From Gallionellales bacterium 39-52-133 (lineage in GTDB: Bacteria; Pseudomonadota; Gammaproteobacteria; Burkholderiales; Gallionellaceae), in the NCBI GenBank assembly GCA_002278935.1, contig NCJL01000002.1, positions 398,267 through 462,266 of the forward strand: a stretch of DNA of 64,000 nt, in the 5' to 3' direction. Below are positions 18,965 to 27,547 of the stretch, piece by piece (position 1 is the first letter of the stretch; every line of letters begins with the position of its first letter). The notes under the pieces were generated by a model, which was given only the letters and a program-made list of their open reading frames with translations, searched no databases and was not told the origin of the DNA. Both the position numbers and the translations under genes were made by a program.

Positions 18965-19900
18965 TTAATAAGAAGGACGGTCTGCCGTGGCAAGCAGTCT
19001 GTTTTTAATCAGCAGGTTTTTGTAAATGACGGCTTGTGTAACCGCGCTCTTGAGCTCGTATTCCCGCCATGGCTTGCTGACAAAATTGAAAACTTCCAGC
19101 TTGTTGATGGCATTGGTCAGTGTCTTTTTGTCCGTATGACCGGTTAACAGGATGCATGCTGCATCGGGTTGCTGTTCCCGGATAGCCTTAAGAAACTCAA
19201 AGCCATTCATCTCCGGCATCATGTAGTCGGAAATCACGACATCGCATGCTACACGTTTGGAATATTCCAGCGCCTGAATGGGTGATGTTGTTGTGTACAC
19301 TTCAAAGCGAAAGTCCGGCTGTTTTTGCGGGTTTTGTGGATCTGCTTCGCTCATCAGGGCCATGTGCAACTCTCCAAATGAGTTGCGCGAGGTTAGATCG
19401 CGCGAAATAGTGTTCAAAATATTCGTCTCGTCATCAACCACCAGAATTTGGTAATGCTTTTGCGTGTCCTGCGCTTCATATCCAAAATTTATATTCGCCG
19501 GTTTTGAATTCTTCAGGCGGATATTTTCCAGCAGAACCTTGCGATAAGTGAGCGCCTGCGCGATTGTTGCGGCAAGCTCAGTCTGGTCCCAGGGTTTGTC
19601 GATAAACCGGTAAATATGGGTTTCGTTGATTGCGCTAATCAGCACACGGCTGTCTGCCTGGCCACTCAGAATGATGCGGGTTGCATTTGGCTGCAGCTTG
19701 CCAAACCGTTTCAGGAAGTCAATGCCGTTCATTTCCGGCATCTGGTAATCTGCAATCACGAGGTCAAATTGAGCCTCATGGCAGCGTTGCAGCGCCTCAA
19801 AAGGATTGTTGAAGGTTTCAATATCGTAGTCATCATGCAACTCGCGTTTAAGGGCGTTCAGCACATTCTGTTCGTCATCAACCAGTAATATTCGATTCAT
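18965..19900 (-). CDS. Tandem receiver-domain response regulator without output domain
   Basis: 311 residues. Receiver 1 (~3-120): ILLVDDEQ, phospho-Asp in IADYQMPEMNG, RIILSGQAD, FIDKPW. Receiver 2 (~150-300): ILVVDDET, phospho-Asp in ISDYMMPEMNG, ILLTGHTD, FVSKPW. Both are of the subtype found in front of HD-GYP or PatA-like outputs, but no DNA-binding or enzymatic domain follows. Next to a PAS histidine kinase on the same strand (80-bp gap), its likely partner. Probable phospho-relay or protein-interaction role. Confidence 0.88.
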   Translation of the reverse strand: MNRILLVDDEQNVLNALKRELHDDYDIETFNNPFEALQRCHEAQFDLVIADYQMPEMNGIDFLKRFGKLQPNATRIILSGQADSRVLISAINETHIYRFIDKPWDQTELAATIAQALTYRKVLLENIRLKNSKPANINFGYEAQDTQKHYQILVVDDETNILNTISRDLTSRNSFGELHMALMSEADPQNPQKQPDFRFEVYTTTSPIQALEYSKRVACDVVISDYMMPEMNGFEFLKAIREQQPDAACILLTGHTDKKTLTNAINKLEVFNFVSKPWREYELKSAVTQAVIYKNLLIKNRLLATADRPSY

Positions 19901-19980
19901 AAAACCCCCTGATAATTAACACATCGAGTGCAATAGCGGTTCAACAGTACAAGTCAGCTTTGACATGTGCAAGCAGGAAT

Positions 19981-21519
19981 TCAAATATTTTCCATGCAGC
20001 TTGGCTGCCTGACGGGCAGCCATACACGGAACGCAGAACCTTTGTTAACCTCACTGCAAACTTCGATTCTGCCAAGATGCTTTTGTACAATGCTGTAAGA
20101 TAAAGCCAGCCCCAGGCCGGTTCCCTGGCCTACTGGTTTGGTGGTAAAGAAAGGGTCGTAAATCCGGCTCATGTTATTCGGATCAATGCCCTGCCCTGTA
20201 TCGGCGATTTCTACCCAGACCTGATTGCCCTCCTGCCCGGTGCGTATTGTGATCACACCGTGATCCTCGATCGCTTGCGCGGCATTCAGCAGCAGATTCA
20301 TGAATACCTGATTGAGCCGCGAAGGCAGGCAGTAGACTTTGGGCAGGGGCGAGTATTCCTTGTGAATTTCGCATTTGTACTTGAGCTTAGCCGCCACCAT
20401 ATTCAGGGAGCTTTCCAGTACCTGCTGAATGTCGGCAGACTTCCATGTTTCTTCCGATCCGGTATGGGAAAAATCTTTCAGGTCGGCAACAATTTTTCTG
20501 ACATGATCCAGACCCTCCAGTGACTCTGCAAGAAGATCCATCGAGTCGCGCTGGAGATAGGCAAGATCTGTTTTCTTTTTGTATGCTTGCAGCTCTTCAA
20601 GCTCGGGTGGCTGGTCTTTAATCAGATTAACTGCTTTCTCATACTTGGTCAGCATGGTGAATATATCGGACATATATTTTTTCAACGTGCCCAAATTGGA
20701 GTTGACATAGCTGATGGGATTGTTGATTTCATGCGCCACACCTGCCGCCAGCAAGCCAATGGAGGCCATCTTTTCAGACTGTAGCAGCTGATTCTGGGCC
20801 TGCTCCAGCTTGCTATTTGCTTCCAGCAACTGGGCATTGCTTTGCTTGATCTGCTCAAGCTGGGCCTGGATTTTGTCTTCGGCAATCTTGAGGTCGGTAA
20901 TGTCGCGATTAATTCCGGTCATGCGCAGAGCGCGCCCGTTTGCATCGCGGCTGGTTACGCTGCCTTCACTGAGCACCCAGATATAGGTGCCATCCAGCTT
21001 TTTAACACGGTGGGTGACTTTATAATGTGAGTTGTTAAGCCCCTTCATGGCGGCAATAATCGCATCATTCAGCATGGGCCGTTCTTCATCGGGTACAAGT
21101 TCATTCAGAACCTGAAGGGTGGTATACGTTGGCTTGTTTTCACCGCAGAGGAAGGGGGCCCAGCCCTCCGACAAATAGATATTCCAGTTTGTCAGATCCA
21201 GATCCCACAGTGCTGAACGGGATGCCATCATCGCCTGCCTGGATGTTTCTTCACTCTTGTGCAGATTTTCGCTGATCTGCTGTAGTTGCATGGCGTCATC
21301 CTGCAACTTTCTGAAAAATGAAATGAGAACGGCTACAACCAGCCCCGCAACAAATAATGACGCCACGAATCCGGTCAGCAGAAAGTCGAAAGTTATTCTT
21401 CCGTGCAGGAGCAGGCTCATGATGCTGGTAATAATTTCAGACATAAGTACCGAGGTCCCCAGTGCTATGGCCCAGATGCTCAGTGTAGATTGTTGCCGGA
21501 GGAAGTTAATGAGGCGCAT
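19981..21519 (-). CDS. Membrane PAS sensor histidine kinase
   Basis: 512 residues. Two membrane helices (~13-35 and ~45-68) enclose a very short loop. A PAS/PAC domain follows (~95-215, ends MTGINRDITDLK), then a coiled coil (~215-250), HisKA with the phospho-His in LAAGVAHEINNPISYVNSNL, and HATPase_c with NQVFMNLLLNAAQAI, IADTGQGID and GTGLGLALSYSIV. No receiver at the C-terminus; the adjacent tandem-receiver protein can fill that role. The stimulus is probably intracellular or membrane-related. Confidence 0.9.
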   Translation of the reverse strand: MRLINFLRQQSTLSIWAIALGTSVLMSEIITSIMSLLLHGRITFDFLLTGFVASLFVAGLVVAVLISFFRKLQDDAMQLQQISENLHKSEETSRQAMMASRSALWDLDLTNWNIYLSEGWAPFLCGENKPTYTTLQVLNELVPDEERPMLNDAIIAAMKGLNNSHYKVTHRVKKLDGTYIWVLSEGSVTSRDANGRALRMTGINRDITDLKIAEDKIQAQLEQIKQSNAQLLEANSKLEQAQNQLLQSEKMASIGLLAAGVAHEINNPISYVNSNLGTLKKYMSDIFTMLTKYEKAVNLIKDQPPELEELQAYKKKTDLAYLQRDSMDLLAESLEGLDHVRKIVADLKDFSHTGSEETWKSADIQQVLESSLNMVAAKLKYKCEIHKEYSPLPKVYCLPSRLNQVFMNLLLNAAQAIEDHGVITIRTGQEGNQVWVEIADTGQGIDPNNMSRIYDPFFTTKPVGQGTGLGLALSYSIVQKHLGRIEVCSEVNKGSAFRVWLPVRQPSCMENI

Positions 21520-21650
21520 GTGAAGTCAAATAAGTGCGGTGGCGACGGATTACATTGAGCTCATTATTTATAGGATGTTGCAGTCGTCAGAATTATACGC
21601 GCTGCTGGAAATCCCGGTGCTAACAGCGGTGGCAGCTCAATTATGCGGAG

Positions 21651-21672
21651 TAAAATATTTAATATAATCAAT
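21651..21672 (-). repeat. Dispersed AT-rich repeat, copy between MipA-like and kinase genes
   Basis: Minus-strand sequence matches the full core TTGATTATATTnAATATTT with A at the variable centre. Sits in the 222-bp gap between the kinase start and the MipA-like stop, which contains nothing else I recognise. Confidence 0.75.
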
Positions 21673-21741
21673 ATATTGAAGATATTTAAGGCGGCCTCAA
21701 GGCTGCACTCTTGAAAGTATGCAGAGTTTGCCCGGCGGTAA

Positions 21742-22536
21742 TTAGAACTGATAAGCCAGCCCCAGGCTTGCGTAACGATTCGAAGATTGTTGCACCAGCG
21801 GACTATCGCTAACAGCCACCCGTACCTGCCGGGACTCAATATTCCCCAGCACTACCCATTCTGGATTCAGCTCATACGAAAAGAATAAACCATAGATGCT
21901 AAACATTTCCCCGCTCTGCGCATCAAACGCGCTCAAGCCGCTGCTCGCCGATTGTTGTGTGGAGATGCCGTAATAATAATTGGAGGATTTTTTATCGGCC
22001 CGGGTGGACTGGGCAAAGATGCCTGCATTCAGCCCGCCGCCGCTAAAAATCCCCGCTTCCAGGCGCAGGTCTGTTTGTGCGCCGCGATTGTTATCCATGT
22101 CCTGCCGGTAACGCAGCAAAGCTGCAACAGGCATCGGCCCCAATTTTTTGACCAGTTCTGCATGAATACCCCAGGACAGGCTGGGATTGAGCGTGGGCAG
22201 GTTGTGCGCGGCGAGGAATTCGGATTCTGTTGTGTCGCGGCCGCCTTCATACGCCAGTTGGCCGCCGAGCGTGAGTCCGCTCAGCGCCTGGTAACGGGCT
22301 CCCCCTTCCAGCATGCCGAAGGTGGTGCGCACAAACCACGGCTTGCCGTAATAGCGCAATTCGGGAATCAGCGAGGTTCGGTTGCTGGCGGCACCGGTAT
22401 AAGCCGGCCGCGACCATATTCCTGCGCCGATCAGGGTGGTAAGGGGTGGCGTGTCTTCAGCCTGTGCTGAGGTTAAGGTGATGACAGGCAATGCGAGCGC
22501 GAGTAGAAATAAACGCAAGATGTGGACGCCTCTCAT
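21742..22536 (-). CDS. MipA/OmpV-family outer-membrane protein
   Basis: 264 residues from the ATG at 22536, which starts a clear signal peptide (MRGVHILRLFLLALALPVITLTSAQA). The longer frame upstream overlaps the ankyrin gene and is not signal-like. Mature part: IGAGIWSRPAYTGAASNRTSLIPELRYYGKPWFVRTTFG with repeated beta-strand patterns and a C-terminal aromatic (YASLGLAYQF), typical of an outer-membrane barrel. The family was named for interaction with the murein machinery (MipA), but function is mostly unknown. Confidence 0.82.
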   Translation of the reverse strand: MRGVHILRLFLLALALPVITLTSAQAEDTPPLTTLIGAGIWSRPAYTGAASNRTSLIPELRYYGKPWFVRTTFGMLEGGARYQALSGLTLGGQLAYEGGRDTTESEFLAAHNLPTLNPSLSWGIHAELVKKLGPMPVAALLRYRQDMDNNRGAQTDLRLEAGIFSGGGLNAGIFAQSTRADKKSSNYYYGISTQQSASSGLSAFDAQSGEMFSIYGLFFSYELNPEWVVLGNIESRQVRVAVSDSPLVQQSSNRYASLGLAYQF

Positions 22537-22570
22537 TTTCTGATTGCTCAATAGCGTGATGTCTGTGACC

Positions 22571-23413
22571 TTATTTATCCGACAGTTTAAGAGATGAGCC
22601 GGTATTACTGGCAGCTGGATTGCGACCCGCACCATTGGCCGTGAGCATTTCAACGATCCCATGAAAACCCTTGCCGGTTGCCATTTGCAGTGCGGTTAAG
22701 CCATCAGTATTTGCCAAATCCAGATTGGCGCCTGCAGACACCAGCAAGGTGCAAACTTCCAGATGCCCACGTGTGCATGCCTGCATCAGCGGCGTCCATT
22801 TGAATTTGCTTTGCGAATCCACGTCCACATCCTTGGATAAAAGTAATTCAACGATGGAGGTCATGCCCTTGAATGCAGCCCAATGAAGCGGCGTAAAACC
22901 GTTTACATCTTTGGCTGTCAGGCGGGCACCGCTATGAATCAACAGCTGGGTCAGTTTTTCCTGGCCGTTGGCTGCCGCTATCATCAGGGGCGTCCAGCCC
23001 CTTTCATCTTTTACTTCCAGGTCAATGCCGGATGACAGGAACACATGAATTGCTTCGGCGTTTTCGTTTTCAATTGCTTTTAAAAATCCCTGGGGCGTAA
23101 AAGCAAAGCCCAGGCGTTCTGCTTCAATACGCTTTAACTCGGGGATGTTGTTCCAGACATTTTGTTTAAATCTTCTGGCTTCCAGATTGGAAAAATATTT
23201 GCCAAGACGCACAATTTCCGTGGCAGCTTCAGGCGGAAAGCCCTGCCGTGTTCCACCACTGTTGTCCACCATCAGATCGAGCAGATAGGCTTCAATCAGT
23301 TTGGTTTCACACAATTCCAGAATCCTGTTAAAGACTCGAGAAAACTTCTCCTCAAGGATATAAGGATAGATTTCAGTGTTGCCGTTCAGTACTTGTAAGA
23401 GTCGCTCGTTCAT
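22571..23413 (-). CDS. Ankyrin-repeat protein
   Basis: 280 residues, no signal peptide. The N-terminal ~110 residues are helical with no recognised domain. Four to five ankyrin repeats follow (~110-260): DERGWTPLMIAAANGQEKLTQLLIHSGA, DVNGFTPLHWAAFKGM, KWTPLMQACTRGHLEVCTLLVSAGANLD, TDGLTALQMATGKG. A protein-interaction scaffold; the partner cannot be deduced. The MipA-like ATG is 35 bp beyond its stop on the same strand, so the two may be co-transcribed. Confidence 0.85.
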   Translation of the reverse strand: MNERLLQVLNGNTEIYPYILEEKFSRVFNRILELCETKLIEAYLLDLMVDNSGGTRQGFPPEAATEIVRLGKYFSNLEARRFKQNVWNNIPELKRIEAERLGFAFTPQGFLKAIENENAEAIHVFLSSGIDLEVKDERGWTPLMIAAANGQEKLTQLLIHSGARLTAKDVNGFTPLHWAAFKGMTSIVELLLSKDVDVDSQSKFKWTPLMQACTRGHLEVCTLLVSAGANLDLANTDGLTALQMATGKGFHGIVEMLTANGAGRNPAASNTGSSLKLSDK

Positions 23414-23653
23414 CGTGTAAAAAACTCATATCGTATATTTGTCAATTGTAAAACAATCAAGCTATTGAATATATTGTTTTTTAGAATGCGAGTGAATCAG
23501 CAGAATCCTGCTGCATGATATTTCATGCGGCGGGTAATTGTCGGGGCATATACCCGCTGTGCCGGGCTGCTCACTGAGGTAGGGATTCAGCCTTGAAGGT
23601 GATTATTGCAGGTGAAACACATGCTACAGGCGCAGTGTATATACTTATGTAAG

Positions 23654-23677
23654 TATTTGATTATATTGAATATTTAT
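23654..23677 (+). repeat. Dispersed AT-rich repeat overlapping the folE stop codon
   Basis: TATTTGATTATATTGAATAT-type match, G at the variable centre. Its right end contains the TTA (23674-23676) that is the folE stop codon on the minus strand. Confidence 0.75.
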
Positions 23678-24267
23678 GAGCCGTTGCGCACCAGTGACAT
23701 AAATTCCGCGCGCATCGCCTGATTCGGCTGCAGCTCGCCCAGCATCGCCGAGGTTAATGTTTCTTCGCCCTGTGTGCGGATGCCGCGGCTCTCCATGCAA
23801 AGGTGGCGGCATTTGATGACCACGCCCACGGCCTTGGCCTGCAGTTGGTCCATCAGTGCATTGGCGATCTGGATGGTGAGACGTTCCTGAACTTGCAGGC
23901 GGTGCGCGAAGCAATCGACCAGTCGGGTGAGTTTGGAGAGGCCGACAATTTTTCCGTTGGGCACGTAGCCTATGCTGACAGTGCCGAAAAACGGCGCAAG
24001 GTGATGCTCGCAATGGCTATACACCGGAATGTTCTTGACCACAATCAGTTCATCGTAGTGCTCCGCGCCATCTTCAAATACTTTCAGCACATCGGTTGGG
24101 TCCTGCGTGTAACCTGAAGTCCAGTGCTTCCATGCACCGACTACACGGGCGGGAGTCTCGGCGAGGCCGGGACGGTCGGGGTCTTCACCTATGCTGCTGA
24201 GAAATCTGCGCCAGTCTTTCTCGGTGAATGAGTCTTGCTCGGTGAATTGTTCTTTTGCTTTGGACAT
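23674..24267 (-). CDS. folE: GTP cyclohydrolase I FolE
   Basis: 197 residues. Converts GTP to dihydroneopterin triphosphate, first step of folate and of queuosine precursor synthesis (queE and queC are also in this window). Zinc ligands in VYSHCEHHLAPFFG and KCRHLCMESRG; GLSKLTRLVDCFAHRLQVQERLT is the family core. Last gene on the suf strand, 48 bp after the DUF971 gene; co-transcription with the suf operon is possible. Confidence 0.95.
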   Translation of the reverse strand: MSKAKEQFTEQDSFTEKDWRRFLSSIGEDPDRPGLAETPARVVGAWKHWTSGYTQDPTDVLKVFEDGAEHYDELIVVKNIPVYSHCEHHLAPFFGTVSIGYVPNGKIVGLSKLTRLVDCFAHRLQVQERLTIQIANALMDQLQAKAVGVVIKCRHLCMESRGIRTQGEETLTSAMLGELQPNQAMRAEFMSLVRNGS

Positions 24268-24315
24268 GAATATTTTCCCGGATGGTTAAGCTGCAGAGCT
24301 GTGTATTAACATCAA

Positions 24316-24765
24316 TTACTTGGAAGAGCACCCGCCGCTGCCACAACCGCCACTGCCGCAGCCTCCCGCCGCGCTGGCTGTCTTTAATATGTTGGGAGCG
24401 GGCTCGCGTTTGGCACCGGCGGCTTCCATTTTTTTCAGGTAGTCCTGCCACATGGTGTCCTGCTTGAGGCCCATTTCATGCAGGTATTCCCAGGAGTACA
24501 GGCCACTGTCATGGCCGTCGGAAAAAGTAATCTGCATCGCGTAGGTGCCCACCGGCTCGGCAGCAGTGATTTCCACTTCCTTCTTGCCGACCTGCAGGGT
24601 TTCCTGGCCGGGGCCGTGGCCGCGCACTTCAGCCGAGGGTGAATAGACGCGCAGGAATTCGTAGGGCAGACTGAAGTGAGTTTCATCTGAAAATGCAATT
24701 TCAAGTACGCGCGATTTCTGGTGCAGCTCGATAAGTGTGGGTACGGGCTTCTCTGCTTCTGACAT
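24316..24765 (-). CDS. DUF971-domain protein with Cys-Gly-rich tail
   Basis: 149 residues. The first ~100 residues form a DUF971 (gamma-butyrobetaine hydroxylase N-terminal-like) domain: LEIAFSDETHFSLPYEFLRVYSPSAEVRGHG, VEITAAEPVGTYAMQITFSDGHDSGLYSWEYL. The C-terminus ends in a repeated GCGSGG pattern with three cysteines. DUF971 domains are associated with Fe-S proteins, and this gene sits directly behind the suf genes. Metal or cluster handling by the tail is inference. Confidence 0.85.
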   Translation of the reverse strand: MSEAEKPVPTLIELHQKSRVLEIAFSDETHFSLPYEFLRVYSPSAEVRGHGPGQETLQVGKKEVEITAAEPVGTYAMQITFSDGHDSGLYSWEYLHEMGLKQDTMWQDYLKKMEAAGAKREPAPNILKTASAAGGCGSGGCGSGGCSSK

Positions 24766-24819
24766 TTGAATTCCTTTAATTGTTACTGTTTAAACTTGAA
24801 TTCGTGCAATTACTCGGGT

Positions 24820-24860
24820 ACTCCCTCTCCCGCAAGCAGGAGCGCGCCGGGGAGAGGGTA
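24820..24860. terminator. Hairpin between Rieske gene and DUF971 gene
   Basis: Inverted repeat ACTCCCTCTCC / GGGGAGAGGGTA with a ~17-nt loop, no long T run. Resembles the CCCTCTCCC-type hairpin repeats scattered through many proteobacterial genomes. It may attenuate read-through from the suf genes. Confidence 0.55.
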
Positions 24861-24866
24861 TCGTCG

Positions 24867-25187
24867 TTAATCCCAGCGATTATCGCGCACCTGTATTGCG
24901 CCGTTTTCAACGCGCAGCGGGAAGGTGGCCGTTGCTTCGTATGCCGGCGCGGTCAACGCTGCGCCGGTACGGATGCAAAATCTTGCACCATGGCGCGGGC
25001 AGATAATCTGGTCGCCTTCCACTTCGCCGCCGGTGAGCTGTCCGCCATCATGCGTGCACACATCCTCAATGGCGTAATATTTGCCATCCAGATTGAAGAC
25101 AACAATCTGCGAGCCATCCACATCGATGATTTTTCTTGCGCCAGGCTTGAGTTCGTCAACTTTCGCCACGGTTATCCAGTCACTCAT
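24867..25187 (-). CDS. Rieske-type [2Fe-2S] ferredoxin
   Basis: 106 residues, soluble, single Rieske domain. Ligands Cys44-x-His46 (CTHDGG) and Cys63-x2-His66 (CPRHGARF). No membrane helix, so it is not the bc1 Rieske protein. Such small Rieske proteins are frequent in SUF operons that also encode SufU; proposed roles are electron supply or cluster trafficking. 36 bp after nfu. Confidence 0.88.
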   Translation of the reverse strand: MSDWITVAKVDELKPGARKIIDVDGSQIVVFNLDGKYYAIEDVCTHDGGQLTGGEVEGDQIICPRHGARFCIRTGAALTAPAYEATATFPLRVENGAIQVRDNRWD

Positions 25188-25222
25188 GCCTTATTTCCAA
25201 TTCTCATCACTGGAAATGGAAC

Positions 25223-25783
25223 CTAGACAGCGAGGACTTCGATATCGGGCTCGATCGTGCGCACCAGGTTCACGATGGCATTGAGCGTGCCCGAAAGCGA
25301 ACTGGGGCAGCTGCCGCATGCGCCCTGGTAATGCACACTGAGCTGATTGCCGGAGAGACCGACGACATTGAGGTCGCCGCCGTCACTTTTCAGATAGGGG
25401 CGTATCTGTGCATCCAGCAGTGCGGTGAAGCGTTGCAGGCGCTGCTGGTCCTCCGGACTGAGATTGGCCATTTCAGCGCTGGTCTCGGCGATAATTTTTT
25501 CTGATTGCGATTCCGCCGATGCGGCTAAGCGTATCGGTTCGGCAACTTTGCGCACCAGCTCTTTCCAGTCGGCGCCGCCATCCTGCGTAACCGTAATCCA
25601 TTTGTCCACATAAAACACGTTGCTGACATGGGGTATCTCGAACAGACGCCGCGCGAGTTCGTCGTCCTGAGCCTGCGCTGCGTTTTCGTACGAGCATGTC
25701 ACGCCGCGGCTCAGCGGCTCCCTGAGGATGAATTTCATCGCATTCGGATTGGGCGTGCTTTCAATTTCGGCAATTTTTGGCAT
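25223..25783 (-). CDS. Nfu-type Fe-S carrier (N-terminal Nfu domain plus NifU C-terminal domain)
   Basis: 186 residues. The N-terminal ~90 residues match the Nfu_N type (EIESTPNPNAMKFILREPL, VFYVDKWITVTQ). The C-terminal NifU-like domain (PYLKSDGGDLNVVGLSGNQLSVHYQGACGSCPSS) carries the CxxC that binds a [4Fe-4S] cluster bridging a dimer. Delivers clusters to client enzymes. In the suf operon between sufU and the Rieske gene. Confidence 0.9.
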   Translation of the reverse strand: MPKIAEIESTPNPNAMKFILREPLSRGVTCSYENAAQAQDDELARRLFEIPHVSNVFYVDKWITVTQDGGADWKELVRKVAEPIRLAASAESQSEKIIAETSAEMANLSPEDQQRLQRFTALLDAQIRPYLKSDGGDLNVVGLSGNQLSVHYQGACGSCPSSLSGTLNAIVNLVRTIEPDIEVLAV

Positions 25784-25805
25784 TGAGGTCTTCTAAAAAA
25801 TATAT

Positions 25806-26291
25806 TCAGGCATTGCCCATTGGGCTATGCATGGGGTCGGCATCCGCTTCGGTCGATACTTCTGTTACTGAGTTGAATGCGGCATGCAGCGTGTGCCACG
25901 GCAGAATTGCGCACTTGACCCGGGTGGGCAGGTCGCGCACGCCGGCAAACACAGCGAGGCGTCCCATGTTGTTGGGTGCGCTCATGTCCATTTTGCCGGT
26001 GGCCATGGACAGAAAATCCTGTGTCAGTGTCTCAGCTTCAGCGCGGGTTTTTCCCTTCACTGCAACCGTCATCATCGACGCGGATGACTTGCATACCGCG
26101 CAGGCTTCGCCCTCAAAATTGATGGCTTTAACCTTGTCGCCGGCAAGATTCATATAGATATTGATATGGTCGCCGCACAGTGGGTTGTGGCCTTCAGCAT
26201 GATGGGTCGCGGGCGACAGCTTACCGAAATTGCGCGGCTTCTTGTTGTGATCCATGATCACTTCCTGGTACAGGGCTTTCATGTCGGCCAT
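25806..26291 (-). CDS. sufU: SufU/IscU-type scaffold
   Basis: 161 residues. Ligand cysteines at C39 (HNPLCGDH), C64 (GEACAVCKSSASMM) and C127 (RVKCAILPWHTL), with the ~20-residue insertion that separates SufU from IscU. Accepts sulfur from SufS or acts as scaffold. Its ATG overlaps the sufS stop by one base. The operon thus carries SufU instead of SufE. Confidence 0.92.
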   Translation of the reverse strand: MADMKALYQEVIMDHNKKPRNFGKLSPATHHAEGHNPLCGDHINIYMNLAGDKVKAINFEGEACAVCKSSASMMTVAVKGKTRAEAETLTQDFLSMATGKMDMSAPNNMGRLAVFAGVRDLPTRVKCAILPWHTLHAAFNSVTEVSTEADADPMHSPMGNA

Positions 26292-27535
26292 TATGCAAAT
26301 ACCTTTTGTACGACTCTGATGCCGGCAATCAATGCATCGACCTCGGCCATGGTGTTGTAAAAAGCGAACGACGCACGCGAGGTTGCCGGTACGCGATAGC
26401 GGTTCATCACAGGTTGCGCACAGTGGTGGCCGGTGCGCACCGCAACGCCTTCCTGGTTCAGCAGCGAGCCGATATCGTGAGGATGCACGCCGTCGATCGC
26501 AAAGGAAATCACCGAAGCTTTGTTCTTTGCTGTGCCGATAATGCCCACGCCCGGCATATCGTTGATTTGCGCGGTAGCGTAGGCCAGCAGCGCGTGCTCA
26601 TGCGCGGCAATATTGTCGAGGCCGATAGTCTGCAGGTAATCAATGGCCGCGCCCAGACCGATGGCTGCCATGATGGGCGGGGTACCGGCTTCAAATTTGA
26701 ACGGGATGGTGTTGTAGGTGGTCTTTTCAAACGTCACCGACAGTATCATGTCGCCGCCGCCCTTGTACGGCTGCATGGCTTCCAGATGTTTGGCCTTGCC
26801 GTAGAGCATGCCGATGCCGGTAGGCCCGCACAGCTTGTGGCCGGAATAGGCGTAGAAATCGCAATCCAGTTCCTGCACGTCCACCTTCAGGTGTGGTGCC
26901 GCCTGTGCACCATCCACCAGCACCGGCACGCCGCGCGCGTGGGCAAAGGCGATCATTTCCTTCACCGGGTTAATGGTGCCCAGCGCGTTGGAGATATGCA
27001 CCACACCGACAAATTTGGTACGCTCGTTGAACAGGCTTTCGTATACGTCAATATCCAGCTCGCCCGCGTCGTTGATTGGAACTACCCGGATCTTCGCGCC
27101 GGTTTCCTCGCACAGCATCTGCCACGGCACGATGTTGGAATGGTGTTCCAGTGTGGTAAGAATAATCTCGTCGCCAGCCTTGATAAACTTGCGGCCGTAG
27201 CCGTGCATCACCAGATTGATGGCTTCGGTGGTGCCGCTGGTAAAGATAATCTCGCGGTCTTCTTTGGCGTTGATAAATTTCTGCAGCGTGCGGCGCGCGA
27301 TTTCATATTCGTGCGTGGCGGTTTCCGACAGGTAATGCACGGCGCGGTGAATATTGGCGTGCTGTGTAGTCTGGTAGCGCACGATGCGGTCAATCACCTG
27401 CTGCGGCATCTGGCTGGAGGCGGCATTGTCGAGATACACCAGCGGCTTGTCGTTGACCTGCAGCTTGAGGATGGGAAAATCCTGGCGGATGCGTTCAACA
27501 TCCAGAGGTGATGATTTGAAGGTGGGTGCGTTCAT
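26291..27535 (-). CDS. sufS: Cysteine desulfurase SufS
   Basis: 414 residues, class II (group II) PLP desulfurase. PLP lysine K234 in YSGHKLCGPTGIG; active-site cysteine C372 in VAVRTGHHCAQPVM; N-terminal FPILKLQVNDKPLVYLDNAASSQMP. Abstracts sulfur from cysteine for cluster assembly. Downstream of sufD (12 bp) and overlapping sufU. Confidence 0.96.
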   Translation of the reverse strand: MNAPTFKSSPLDVERIRQDFPILKLQVNDKPLVYLDNAASSQMPQQVIDRIVRYQTTQHANIHRAVHYLSETATHEYEIARRTLQKFINAKEDREIIFTSGTTEAINLVMHGYGRKFIKAGDEIILTTLEHHSNIVPWQMLCEETGAKIRVVPINDAGELDIDVYESLFNERTKFVGVVHISNALGTINPVKEMIAFAHARGVPVLVDGAQAAPHLKVDVQELDCDFYAYSGHKLCGPTGIGMLYGKAKHLEAMQPYKGGGDMILSVTFEKTTYNTIPFKFEAGTPPIMAAIGLGAAIDYLQTIGLDNIAAHEHALLAYATAQINDMPGVGIIGTAKNKASVISFAIDGVHPHDIGSLLNQEGVAVRTGHHCAQPVMNRYRVPATSRASFAFYNTMAEVDALIAGIRVVQKVFA

Positions 27536-27547
27536 AGTTGTCTGACT

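Noticed and set aside
23654..23677. FNR or Fur box reading of the TTGATTATATTGAATAT repeat
   Set aside because: FNR needs TTGAT-N4-ATCAA and the right half here is TTGAA or variable. The Fur hexamer pattern GATAAT is also not met. Copies inside coding sequence and downstream of genes argue against a promoter operator.
26306..27511. 401-codon open frame on the plus strand
   Set aside because: Antisense to sufS, which is complete and conserved. The long opposite frame is a codon-usage shadow, with a His/Arg/Gln-rich translation and no motif.
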